Origin: Pseudomonas sp. URMO17WK12:I2
Lineage (GTDB): Bacteria; Pseudomonadota; Gammaproteobacteria; Pseudomonadales; Pseudomonadaceae
Length of the DNA stretch: 64,000 bases
Direction of reading: 5' to 3'
Assembly (NCBI RefSeq): GCF_003253735.1
Contig: NZ_QKYW01000009.1
Coordinates: 1 to 64,000, forward strand
The notes below the pieces were generated by a model, which worked only from the letters and a program-made list of their open reading frames with translations, was not told the DNA's origin and did not search any database. The translations under genes and the position numbers were made by a program. Shown here one piece after another: positions 27,713 through 34,423 of this stretch. Within the stretch, counting starts at the first letter, position 1; every line of letters begins with the position of its first letter.

Positions 27713-28755
27713 CCTTCATTCTCCTGTTTGAATACGGCGGTAAAGGACACCAGTTCTTCCATCTTTTCCCGGGCCAGGCCGGTGTGCAGCGCATCGTGGG
27801 CCAGGCTCATGCCACCCTGCAGGTTATCGGCATGGTCAGCAGCATAAAGCGCCGCGCCGGCATTGAGCACGATGATGTCGGCGGCTTTCTGGCCGGCATC
27901 GGTCTTGCGGCGGCCCAGGGCATCGCGAATCAGCTCCAGCGATTGCTCTGCACCGTCGACGGTCAGGCCGATCAGGCTCTGACTCTTGATATCGAAGTCT
28001 TCTGGCTGGATGCGGTACTCGCTGACCACGCCGTTCTTCAGTTCGGCGACGAAGGTCGGCGCCGCCAGGCTGATCTCGTCGAGACCATCCTGCGCATGCA
28101 CCACCAGTACGTGCTCGCTGCCCAGGCGCTGCAGCACTTCGGCCATCGGGCGGCACAACGCCTGGCTGAACACGCCAACGACCTGGTGCTTGGCGCCGGC
28201 CGGGTTGGTCATCGGGCCGAGCATGTTGAACAGCGTGCGCAAGCCCAGCTCGCGGCGCGGGCCAATGGCATGCTTCATCGCGCCATGATGAGACGGCGCG
28301 AACATGAAGCCGACGCCGACAGTCTCGACGCAGCGCGCCACCTGCACCGGGGTGAGCCCCAGGTACACACCAGCAGCCTCGAGCAGATCGGCACTGCCGC
28401 TCTTGCCGGACACCGCGCGGTTACCGTGCTTGGCCACCTTGCCGCCGGCTGCGGCGACGACGAAGGCAGCGGCGGTGGAGACGTTGAAGATGTTCATGCC
28501 GTCGCCACCGGTGCCGCAGGTGTCGACCAACCGCTCGGCGGCGATCTCCACTGGCGCGGCCAGTTCACGCATCACGCTGGCGGCGCCGACGATCTCGTCG
28601 ATGGTCTCGCTCTTCATGCGCATGCCCATCAGAAATGCGCCGATCTGCGCGTCGGTGCACTGGCCGGTCATGATCTCGCGCATCACCGCGCGCATTTCCT
28701 CGGTGCTCAGATCCAGCTGGGTGACGATGCGGTTGAGGGCTTCCTTGATGTTCAT
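27709..28755 (-). CDS. trpD: Anthranilate phosphoribosyltransferase
   Basis: Transfers phosphoribose from PRPP to anthranilate. The product is 348 residues with the glycine-rich PRPP loop DTCGTGGDGMNIFNVST, the KHGNRAVSGKSGSADLLEAAG region and FMFAPSHHGAMKH. Four-base overlaps with trpG upstream (ATGA) and trpC downstream (GTGA) show a tightly coupled operon. Confidence 0.96.
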   Translation of the reverse strand: MNIKEALNRIVTQLDLSTEEMRAVMREIMTGQCTDAQIGAFLMGMRMKSETIDEIVGAASVMRELAAPVEIAAERLVDTCGTGGDGMNIFNVSTAAAFVVAAAGGKVAKHGNRAVSGKSGSADLLEAAGVYLGLTPVQVARCVETVGVGFMFAPSHHGAMKHAIGPRRELGLRTLFNMLGPMTNPAGAKHQVVGVFSQALCRPMAEVLQRLGSEHVLVVHAQDGLDEISLAAPTFVAELKNGVVSEYRIQPEDFDIKSQSLIGLTVDGAEQSLELIRDALGRRKTDAGQKAADIIVLNAGAALYAADHADNLQGGMSLAHDALHTGLAREKMEELVSFTAVFKQENEG

Positions 28756-29348
28756 GCGCGCACGCCTCCGGTCTGCTTGAGGAAGTTGGCGAACAGTTCG
28801 TGGCCCTGCTCGGTAAGGATCGACTCGGGGTGAAACTGCACGCCCTCGACGTTCAGGGTCTTGTGGCGCAGGCCCATGATCTCGTCGACGGAGCCGTCTT
28901 CGTGCTGCGTCCAGGCGGTCACCTCGAGGCAGTCCGGCAGAGTCTCGCGCTTGACCACCAAAGAGTGGTAGCGGGTCACGGTCACCGGCATCGCCAGGCC
29001 GGCGAACACGCCCTTGTTTTCATGAAATACCGGGCTGGTCTTGCCGTGCATCACCTGACGGGCACGCACCACGTCGCCGCCGTAGGCCTGGCCGATACTC
29101 TGGTGGCCCAGGCACACGCCAAGAATCGGCAGCTTGCCGGCGAAATGCAGGATGGCTTCGATGGACACGCCGGCTTCGGTCGGTGTGCACGGGCCCGGGG
29201 AGACGACGATACGCTCGGGCTTGAGTGCCTCGATCTCGGCGATGCTCAGCTCGTCATTGCGGATGACGTGGACGTCGGCCCCCAGTTCGCCCAGGTACTG
29301 CACCACGTTGTAGGTAAAGGAGTCGTAGTTGTCGATCATCAGCAGCAT
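28752..29348 (-). CDS. trpG: Anthranilate synthase component II (glutamine amidotransferase)
   Basis: Class I glutamine amidotransferase of 198 residues supplying ammonia to TrpE. The catalytic Cys is in LGVCLGHQSIGQAYGG, and the His-Glu pair is in VQFHPESIL. The subunit partner trpE lies 14 kb away across the accessory island. First gene of trpGDC, preceded by a 14-residue Trp-containing leader peptide (29501-29545), so expression is probably attenuated. Confidence 0.96.
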   Translation of the reverse strand: MLLMIDNYDSFTYNVVQYLGELGADVHVIRNDELSIAEIEALKPERIVVSPGPCTPTEAGVSIEAILHFAGKLPILGVCLGHQSIGQAYGGDVVRARQVMHGKTSPVFHENKGVFAGLAMPVTVTRYHSLVVKRETLPDCLEVTAWTQHEDGSVDEIMGLRHKTLNVEGVQFHPESILTEQGHELFANFLKQTGGVRA

Positions 29349-29476
29349 TTTAGATTTAACCTTTTGATTTACTGCTCTTCAGCCAATCGCCCTGGTTTCG
29401 ATACCCCTATTCGTACCCGCAGTTTTTCATGCTGGGAGAATGTCTGTTCAGGGGTCGAGCAAGGCAGAGAGAATCG

Positions 29477-29491
29477 TCCGGCGTGGCCGGA
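29477..29491 (-). promoter_or_regulatory. Candidate attenuator hairpin before trpG
   Basis: A 6-bp stem TCCGGC / GCCGGA with a 3-nt loop lies 10 bases after the stop of the trpG leader peptide on the minus strand. Only a weak pyrimidine tract follows, so the actual terminator or antiterminator structures could not be resolved by eye. The rest of 29349-29500 shows no gene. Confidence 0.35.
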
Positions 29492-29500
29492 TAGAAAAGA

Positions 29501-29545
29501 TCAGGCGCGCCAACGCCAGCGGGCGTGGGCTTTGATGAGGCGCAT
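29501..29545 (-). CDS. trpGDC leader peptide (attenuator)
   Basis: Fourteen-codon ORF encoding MRLIKAHARWRWRA, with two Trp codons separated by one Arg codon, 150 bp upstream of trpG. A nearly identical peptide (MKVIKALARWRWRA) precedes trpE. Ribosome stalling at Trp codons when charged tRNA-Trp is scarce is the standard attenuation mechanism, and control of trpE and trpGDC by attenuation has been reported in Pseudomonas putida. No strong ribosome-binding site is seen, which is common for leader ORFs. Confidence 0.82.
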   Translation of the reverse strand: MRLIKAHARWRWRA

Positions 29546-29597
29546 CAGAAGGGTGCTGCTTGCGTTCACGAAGGAGGTCTCGCGTTTATCTCCGGGC

Positions 29598-29627
29598 ACA
29601 GTAGCCCAGCAGAGCCTTGGCGTGCAA
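29598..29627 (-). promoter_or_regulatory. Possible trpGDC promoter
   Basis: On the minus strand TTGCAC (29622-29627) and TACTGT (29598-29603) are 18 bp apart, about 50 bp upstream of the leader peptide start. The -10 is a poor match, so this is a tentative assignment based mainly on position. Confidence 0.35.
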
Positions 29628-29695
29628 CTGGCATAACGCCTCTTGTGGGCAGGAAAGACGGTGGCTGGAGGGCGCGGAGCCACCGGCGTGGCGAG

Positions 29696-30250
29696 CTACG
29701 TCTGCGGAGCCAGCCAGGCGAGCACTTGCTCGGCCAGCTGCTCGGGCGACTCGTGGGTACTGTCCAGGCGCAGCACCGGACAACGCAGTTGCTGCTCGAT
29801 CCACGTCTCGTGCATGCGCAGGCTGCGGGTCTGCAGATCGCCGTGCTGATAGCCTGCGGCCCATTCGAGGAAAGCCTGGTGCTGCGCGTGCATGTCACCG
29901 CCCGGCTGCACCCTCTCGCCGTAGCGCTGCTGCTCGCGGGCACGCAGCCGTTGCATACGCTTGGTGTCGTCCAGTTGCAGGAACACGGCATGAGTGAACA
30001 GCGGTACCAGCGCCTCGCCCCAACTGCACAGCGAACCGCTGAGTATCCAGTCGCTCGACTGCGCCGCGCACCCGCGGATCTGCTCCACACGCTGTTGCGG
30101 TTCGCGCTTGAAACGATAAGGTGGCTCGCTGGGCAGCCAGTAGAAGCTGTCGGTGTCCAGATGCAACCAGCCGGCTCGTTCGGCCAGCGCTGCCGCCAGG
30201 GTGGTCGTGCCGGCGCCAGACGCCCCGAATACATGTACCCGTACCGCCAT
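29696..30250 (-). CDS. P-loop nucleotide kinase, adenylate-kinase-like
   Basis: The protein has 184 residues with an N-terminal Walker A GASGAGTTTLA, a substrate region HLDTDSFYWLPSEPPY, and a LID-like Arg-rich helix (RMQRLRAREQQRYGER). It resembles topology-modulation and adenylate-kinase-like proteins found in many Gammaproteobacteria; the acceptor substrate is not known. It is divergent from the GNAT gene (31 bp apart). It marks the trpG-side border of the accessory island. Confidence 0.75.
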   Translation of the reverse strand: MAVRVHVFGASGAGTTTLAAALAERAGWLHLDTDSFYWLPSEPPYRFKREPQQRVEQIRGCAAQSSDWILSGSLCSWGEALVPLFTHAVFLQLDDTKRMQRLRAREQQRYGERVQPGGDMHAQHQAFLEWAAGYQHGDLQTRSLRMHETWIEQQLRCPVLRLDSTHESPEQLAEQVLAWLAPQT

Positions 30251-30281
30251 GGATCAACATCCTCCACGAAAGGAATTCATC

Positions 30282-30710
30282 ATGATTCGCCCCTATCATG
30301 CCAACGACGCCAATGCCGTGCTCGACATCTGGCTCAGCGCGTCGCTCCAGGCCCATGCCTTTATCGCCGAATCGTTCTGGCGCGACCAGCTGGGCGCCAT
30401 GGGCGATATCTACCTGCCCCAGGCCGAGACACTGGTGCTCGAAGAAAACGGCGAGATCCTGGGGTTCGCGTCATTGCACGAACAGCGCCTGGCCGCCCTG
30501 TTCATCGCCCCAAGCGCCCAAGGGCAAGGGCTGGGCAAACGCCTGCTCGACGAAACCAAGCGCCGGCGCAGCGTGCTGGAGCTCAGTGTGTACAGCGCCA
30601 ATACCCGGGCGTGCCGCTTCTATCAGGCCTGCGGCTTTGCCGTGGTAGCCGACCAGAACGATCCGCACAGCGGACACCCGGAACGAGTCATGCGCTGGCA
30701 ACGTGACTAA
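30282..30710 (+). CDS. GNAT family N-acetyltransferase
   Basis: The 142-residue product is similar to the YjaB branch. The acetyl-CoA-binding region is visible as APSAQGQGLGKRLLDE (Q/RxxGxG/A), followed by the C-terminal NTRACRFYQACGF motif. It has a good upstream AAGGAA and a start at 30282. Substrate unknown; members acetylate small molecules or protein N-termini. Confidence 0.85.
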   Translation: MIRPYHANDANAVLDIWLSASLQAHAFIAESFWRDQLGAMGDIYLPQAETLVLEENGEILGFASLHEQRLAALFIAPSAQGQGLGKRLLDETKRRRSVLELSVYSANTRACRFYQACGFAVVADQNDPHSGHPERVMRWQRD

Positions 30711-30817
30711 GCGCGCAGCGCGTGCACGCCCTGGCACCGAACAGCCTCGCTTCACCTAACGCCCCATCAGGTCACGGCCGCTCGAGCTCTGCTCGAAAGG
30801 CACGGCCAAGAAAAAGT

Positions 30818-30837
30818 GGAGCCTCCGAAGAGGCTCC
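30818..30837 (-). terminator. Terminator after the immunity gene
   Basis: 8-bp stem GGAGCCTC / GAGGCTCC with a TTCG loop (minus strand), followed on that strand by ACTTTTTC. It ends the minus-strand accessory unit 38 bp after the immunity gene. Confidence 0.88.
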
Positions 30838-30875
30838 TGGTCACATCGACCTAGAACATTTACAGCTGAAGCGAA

Positions 30876-31130
30876 CTACTCCCTCTTGAACAGCGGCTTG
30901 CCATTGGCAGCGCGCCATTCCTTTATCTCCTGCACGATGCCTTCAGGCGTATCGGGCCGAGAAGGTGCTGGATAGAACAGAAGATCAGTTTCACTAGGGT
31001 GTTCAGAAATTTCTATGAATTTGTTAATCGCTTCGTCGTTCTCGGCTTCCGTTGGAAAGTCTGCCTCACAGACTTTTTTAACGAATGCGAGAAACTCGCT
31101 TTCAGTGAACTCTTCAAGTTTGCTGGACAT
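30876..31130 (-). CDS. Colicin/pyocin nuclease immunity protein (Im2/Im7/Im9 family), orphan
   Basis: This 84-residue acidic protein is clearly of the E-type nuclease-colicin immunity family. It has the four-helix layout and the signature EHPSETDLLFYP followed by PEGIVQEIKEWRAANGKPLFK, matching Im9 in position and spacing. Such proteins bind and block the nuclease domain of a cognate bacteriocin. No bacteriocin gene lies next to it; upstream on the same strand are spanin and endolysin genes. A strong GGGGGAGG precedes the ATG. The gene is noticeably AT-richer than its neighbours, which suggests recent transfer. Confidence 0.9.
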   Translation of the reverse strand: MSSKLEEFTESEFLAFVKKVCEADFPTEAENDEAINKFIEISEHPSETDLLFYPAPSRPDTPEGIVQEIKEWRAANGKPLFKRE

Positions 31131-31204
31131 GATAAGCCTCCCCCGGTTCGCATGTATTTGATGTAGCGCTAGACGGGCGCGGCCGAGGCGCGCGTCACCT
31201 GAAT

Positions 31205-31231
31205 TGCCAGAGAGCGGCTGGCTCTCTGGCA
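31205..31231. terminator. Large hairpin between spanin and immunity genes
   Basis: Perfect 10-bp inverted repeat TGCCAGAGAG / CTCTCTGGCA with a 7-nt loop, 26 bp after the Rz stop on the minus strand. It is followed by AATTCAGG rather than a T-run, so intrinsic termination is possible but not certain. Confidence 0.55.
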
Positions 31232-31256
31232 GCGCGAAACGTCTATCAATGCGCGC

Positions 31257-31808
31257 TTACGGCGCTTCGCTGATCGTCTGCACGTAATCCTGGCACATGC
31301 CTAGGGCGATGATGGCACGGTCGCCACGTTGGGTAATGTCGACAATTCGTTGAGCAACTGCTCGGTCAATGTCGGCTCGTCGGGTGCCATCCACCAGGCG
31401 TCCGGAACGGGCGGTGGCGGGCAGCTGGGCGCCATGACCGGCACCGGTAGCTCCGGAGTCGGCGGTAAGGACTGACAGCCGTAGCTCAGTAGTGGCAAGA
31501 CGATCACGCAGGCGCGCAGTCTTCTGTTCTGCATCGCTAAGTCTCCTGTGTTGGGTTTGCGAGGACGCCTGCAACTGCTGCTCGAGCGCCAGGCGTTTGT
31601 CCTGGCCGCGGCGGGTTTCACGGGCAGCCGTGTCGTGCAAGCGAGCCAGGGTGGCGGCATGGGTTTGGTCGCGTTCGGCCAGCAGCTGGCCCAGGCGCCA
31701 GCCCTGCACCACCCAACCGAGGCTGGCGCCGCCAAGCACTAGCGTCAGGATCAGGCCACCGCCGAGCAGCCAGCGATAGCGGGCGGGAATCAGCGCTAGC
31801 AGGCTCAT
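31257..31808 (-). CDS. Rz-like inner-membrane spanin (i-spanin)
   Basis: The protein has 183 residues: a short cytoplasmic N-terminus, one transmembrane helix (WLLGGGLILTLVLGGASLGWVV), then a periplasmic coiled coil rich in Arg, Gln, Ala and Glu (about residues 40-115). This is the topology of Rz i-spanins, which fuse inner and outer membranes at the end of phage lysis together with Rz1. An Rz1 lipoprotein gene is embedded in another frame. The start overlaps the endolysin stop by 4 bp (ATGA). Confidence 0.9.
   Translation of the reverse strand: MSLLALIPARYRWLLGGGLILTLVLGGASLGWVVQGWRLGQLLAERDQTHAATLARLHDTAARETRRGQDKRLALEQQLQASSQTQHRRLSDAEQKTARLRDRLATTELRLSVLTADSGATGAGHGAQLPATARSGRLVDGTRRADIDRAVAQRIVDITQRGDRAIIALGMCQDYVQTISEAP
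31301..31534 (-). CDS. Rz1-like outer-membrane lipoprotein spanin (o-spanin), nested in Rz
   Basis: A 77-codon ORF lies wholly within the Rz gene in a different frame, the classic Rz/Rz1 arrangement. It begins MQNRRLRACVIVLPLL and has a lipobox LSYGC with the lipidated Cys at residue 20. A Pro-rich mature part (SLPPTPELPVPV, CPPPPVP) is typical of Rz1. An AGGAGA lies 7 bases upstream of its ATG. The product would pair with Rz across the periplasm. Confidence 0.88.
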   Translation of the reverse strand: MQNRRLRACVIVLPLLSYGCQSLPPTPELPVPVMAPSCPPPPVPDAWWMAPDEPTLTEQLLNELSTLPNVATVPSSP

Positions 31809-32344
31809 GCCGCCACCTGCCCGCCGCAGGCAATGAACATGGCCAGCAGATCGTCCTGATCACGTGCCTGGCCGGCGAGTTCTTGCCGATAGATACGCAG
31901 CAGCGCGCCAATATCGTGCTCGCGCTGGCCGTAACCGGCACCTGGCAGGCTGGCCCAGATGGGCGCCGCTGCGCTGATCGCCTCGGCCACCCGGCCGGCC
32001 TGAATGGACGCCAGTGCACCGCACTCTTCGAGCAACTTCACCGCGGCCAGATCCTGGGCCTCGGGCGTGAAGCGGCCGCGAAACTTGTAGAGTTCGACGA
32101 TGGCGTCCCAAGTGCCGGCCAGGAACTGGTAGCGGCCTGCCGCCGTGGATTGAATGTCGTAGCGCGGCAGCTCTATCAACCGACGCGGATGGGCGCTGTA
32201 GTCGTCGAACAGGCTGCCGCCCACCAGTACGTTGTAGCCGTCGTCGCTCTTGGCGACGGTCGAGGTGCCTTCGCTCCAGGCGAGCATGTCGAGAAAGGCG
32301 AGTACGTTGTGGCCACCCGCCTGGGTGGCAGTAAGTCGGGCCAT
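31805..32344 (-). CDS. Lambda gpR-like endolysin (GH104 lytic transglycosylase)
   Basis: The 179-residue protein closely follows phage lambda endolysin R: FLDMLAWSEGT with the catalytic Glu, GYNVLVGGSLFDDYSAHPR, STAAGRYQFL and IWASLPGAGYGQREH. It has no signal peptide, so it needs the neighbouring holin to reach the peptidoglycan. The ATG at 32344 follows GGAGAA; the ORF extension to 32392 runs into a terminator hairpin. Translationally coupled to Rz. Confidence 0.93.
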   Translation of the reverse strand: MARLTATQAGGHNVLAFLDMLAWSEGTSTVAKSDDGYNVLVGGSLFDDYSAHPRRLIELPRYDIQSTAAGRYQFLAGTWDAIVELYKFRGRFTPEAQDLAAVKLLEECGALASIQAGRVAEAISAAAPIWASLPGAGYGQREHDIGALLRIYRQELAGQARDQDDLLAMFIACGGQVAA

Positions 32345-32369
32345 GGGAATTCTCCAGGGTAGTAAAAGC

Positions 32370-32393
32370 AATGGCCCGCCGAAGCGGGCCATT
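32370..32393 (-). terminator. Terminator between GH5 and endolysin genes
   Basis: Perfect 10-bp stem AATGGCCCGC / GCGGGCCATT with a TTCG loop (minus strand), followed by GCTTTTAC on that strand. It starts 9 bp after the GH5 stop and ends 26 bp before the endolysin ATG. Confidence 0.82.
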
Positions 32394-32401
32394 GGCGTGG
32401 C

Positions 32402-33538
32402 TCAGCGGGGCCCGTAGGCCGTGGTGGTGGTGCCGATGCGTGCCATCAGCGAGCGGGTGTTGGGTTTCAGCGTGCCGTCGTTACGGTCCATGCCGTTGGG
32501 GTTGTCGTCGTCGTCACCGGGGCCGGCCAGCCACTGGAAGCGCAGGATGTGGTTGGCATCGAAGTACTTGTGCAGCTCGGTGAAGTAGGTGCGCATGCCG
32601 GGCAGGTGATCCGGCCCGCCGAACTCGCCGGCGATGCCGCGCTTGCCGTTGGCCTTGAGCCAGTCGATAAAGGGATACCAGTCGGCCACCCGTTCGCGGT
32701 AGGCGATCGAATCGATGGGCTGGTTCCACTTGCCACCGCCCTTCCCGTCCTTGTCCGCATACTGATGTGCCTCGTAGAGCAGCCGGCCTCCAGGATCCTG
32801 GAGATTCTTGAGCGCGTCGGAGCTGCGCGGCCAGTAAAGGGCCGAGGCGAACGAATTACCGGCCACGGTGATGAAGTGCCGCGGGTCGACCTCGCGCACG
32901 GCGGTGATCAGCTGCTGCACATTGTTGGTCCACAAGGTTTCCACGTTGACGCCGCCATCGGGCACGCTGCCCATATTGTGCGGCTCGTTCATCAGGCCGT
33001 AGCCGAACACCCCGGGCTCGTCGCGAAATTCCCGAGCGATGGCCGCCCAGATACGCGCCAGCAACGGGTAGTTGACCGGGCAATCAGGCGCGCCGATGGC
33101 TGTCCACAGCGCGAAGCCGCCGTTCCAGGCCTGCACGACACGACCGCTGACCGGTCCGCTGGCGCGCACGTACCAGCGGCAGTAGTTGTGCATGTCGAGC
33201 AGCGAAAAGCCGCCCCAGCTGTGGATATGGCGGATCGCGCGGCGGATCTCCTCCACATAGCTCTGGCGCAAGGTGAAGCCGCCGGCGCCATCGAGAATGG
33301 CGATGCGCTCGCCAGCGAACGGCAACCGTACCGCAAAGGGCTTGCCATCCAGGCCACCGGCATAGGCCTTGATGTAGTCCGGTTGGTGACCGCGCGGCGC
33401 CACGGTCACGTAGTGGGTGTCCAACCGCGCGGTGGCGATGACGTCGACGTAGGGGTTGTTGCCCAGGCCTGCGGCGTTGAAACCGATCAGCGGGAATTCG
33501 CCGGCAGCGGCCATTTGGTCAAAGGTCTTGATAGCCAT
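32402..33538 (-). CDS. GH5-type (cellulase family) glycoside hydrolase without signal peptide
   Basis: The 378-residue protein starts at MAIKTFDQM, preceded by GGAGG. Clan GH-A features are visible: LLDMHNYCRWY (about 114-124), the acid/base Glu185 in GLMNEPHNMG, YEAHQYAD (about 255-262), and the nucleophile Glu305 in IAGEFGGP. The N-terminus (about 45 residues) has no secretion signal or transmembrane helix. It could be a polysaccharide depolymerase derived from a phage tail protein, or a cargo enzyme freed by cell lysis. It sits inside a lysis cassette and is bounded by a terminator on each side. The natural glycan is unknown. Confidence 0.85.
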   Translation of the reverse strand: MAIKTFDQMAAAGEFPLIGFNAAGLGNNPYVDVIATARLDTHYVTVAPRGHQPDYIKAYAGGLDGKPFAVRLPFAGERIAILDGAGGFTLRQSYVEEIRRAIRHIHSWGGFSLLDMHNYCRWYVRASGPVSGRVVQAWNGGFALWTAIGAPDCPVNYPLLARIWAAIAREFRDEPGVFGYGLMNEPHNMGSVPDGGVNVETLWTNNVQQLITAVREVDPRHFITVAGNSFASALYWPRSSDALKNLQDPGGRLLYEAHQYADKDGKGGGKWNQPIDSIAYRERVADWYPFIDWLKANGKRGIAGEFGGPDHLPGMRTYFTELHKYFDANHILRFQWLAGPGDDDDNPNGMDRNDGTLKPNTRSLMARIGTTTTAYGPR

Positions 33539-33562
33539 GGTGTTTCCTCCAGACATGAAAAA

Positions 33563-33580
33563 GCCCGCACGATGGCGGGC
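33563..33580 (-). terminator. Terminator between holin and GH5 genes
   Basis: 6-bp GC-only stem GCCCGC / GCGGGC with a 6-nt loop, followed on the minus strand by TTTTTTC. It lies downstream of the holin and only 25 bp before the GH5 start codon, so transcription entering GH5 from upstream must read through it. Confidence 0.8.
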
Positions 33581-33655
33581 CAGGGTGAGTACGACGGAAT
33601 GCGCCGCCGTACGGATTCAGGTAGCGGTGTTACCAATTGCAGCCCGGTGGCCGAG

Positions 33656-34015
33656 TCAGGCGTCTCGGTCGCCAGGCGGTTTGTCGCGCAGAGCATCTGC
33701 GCGCCGGCGAATCGCTGCCAACATCACCGTCACCACCAAACCGGCGCCAGCGAAACCGGCAGGTCCCGGATAGGCGAAGGGGTGGATGCCGTGGAGCTCG
33801 AAGTCAGTGATCGCCGGGGCACACAGGTACCCCATCACGGTTGAGGTCAAAAAGAACGCCAACCGATTCCACATGGGCAGATTTTGCGTAGTGGTGAAGT
33901 ACACCAGCGCCCCACACAAGGCGCCGACGGCAGCCTCGCCATTGATAGGGGCAATCAGGGCTGCAAGGTGCTCACCTAGCACGCCGAACAGCACGGCGCT
34001 GCTGAATTCAGTCAT
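33656..34015 (-). CDS. Phage-type holin
   Basis: The 119-residue product starts at MTEFSSAVLFG (34015, preceded by GGGGAG). It has three hydrophobic segments (about residues 8-28, 35-65 and 85-105) and a basic, hydrophilic C-terminal tail (AIRRRADALRDKPPGDRD), the normal layout of class I holins. It resembles the putative holin near the start of P. aeruginosa R/F pyocin clusters (PA0614) in position and style. It would form the membrane lesion that lets the endolysin out. Confidence 0.78.
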   Translation of the reverse strand: MTEFSSAVLFGVLGEHLAALIAPINGEAAVGALCGALVYFTTTQNLPMWNRLAFFLTSTVMGYLCAPAITDFELHGIHPFAYPGPAGFAGAGLVVTVMLAAIRRRADALRDKPPGDRDA

Positions 34016-34080
34016 TGTTATCGTACTCCCCGAGGCCGACGGCCCCGACGACATTGAGGTTATGCCGCCCCCCTGAAACG

Positions 34081-34108
34081 ACAGAGCCCCGCACGGGCGG
34101 GGCTCTGT
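34081..34108. terminator. 12-bp perfect hairpin upstream of the holin gene
   Basis: ACAGAGCCCCGC / GCGGGGCTCTGT with a 4-nt loop, between the antiterminator-like gene and the holin start. Followed on the minus strand by CGTTTCAGG, so the T-run is short. If the promoter at 34214-34242 is used, this hairpin lies in the holin 5' leader. Confidence 0.6.
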
Positions 34109-34423
34109 TAAAGGAAGGTCGGTGTGTTGCAACGCGCCGCGGGGCGCAATGGGTAGCAATGGATGAGTCAGGAGGCCGGCTGACTGCTTGCCCACCTCTG
34201 TGACGGTGATCCATGTATAACCGCCGATTCTCAGGGTCTCAAGGGCACTGCGCGAATCAGCGCCAACGCAATGGAAAATCAGCGGACATACGACAATCTC
34301 AAGCTGTCCGCCCCTGCAAACAGGCGCGTGCGAAGGCGCCCTGTGCTTGCGTGAGGTGCAGTTTTCAACAAGGGAAACAGGCCGAACCGCGAGAACCGCT
34401 GCCGGCAGAAATGAAAAGCGCGC
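34109..34423. other. Gene-free segment upstream of the holin cassette
   Basis: I see no supported coding gene here; the plus-strand ORF that crosses it (34213-34596) is rich in Arg, Cys and Pro and is antisense to the antiterminator-like gene. On the minus strand it has a good promoter (34214-34242) and, upstream of that, two direct copies of GCTGATT about 23 bp apart plus ATTG-containing motifs that loosely resemble the PrtN P-box (ATTGnnGTnn). It is probably the control region of the lysis genes. Confidence 0.45.
34214..34242 (-). promoter_or_regulatory. Candidate promoter of the lysis cassette
   Basis: TTGAGA (34237-34242) and TATACA (34214-34219) on the minus strand, with a 17-bp spacer, about 200 bp upstream of the holin ATG and pointing at it. 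Confidence 0.55.

Noticed and set aside
29546..29683. 60-codon ORF ending in the trpG leader peptide
   Set aside because: Only the last 14 codons match the trpE leader; the longer start has no support.
31131..31256. Nuclease bacteriocin gene paired with the immunity gene
   Set aside because: Only 126 bp with a hairpin lie upstream of the immunity gene; no nuclease domain could be found in any frame nearby.
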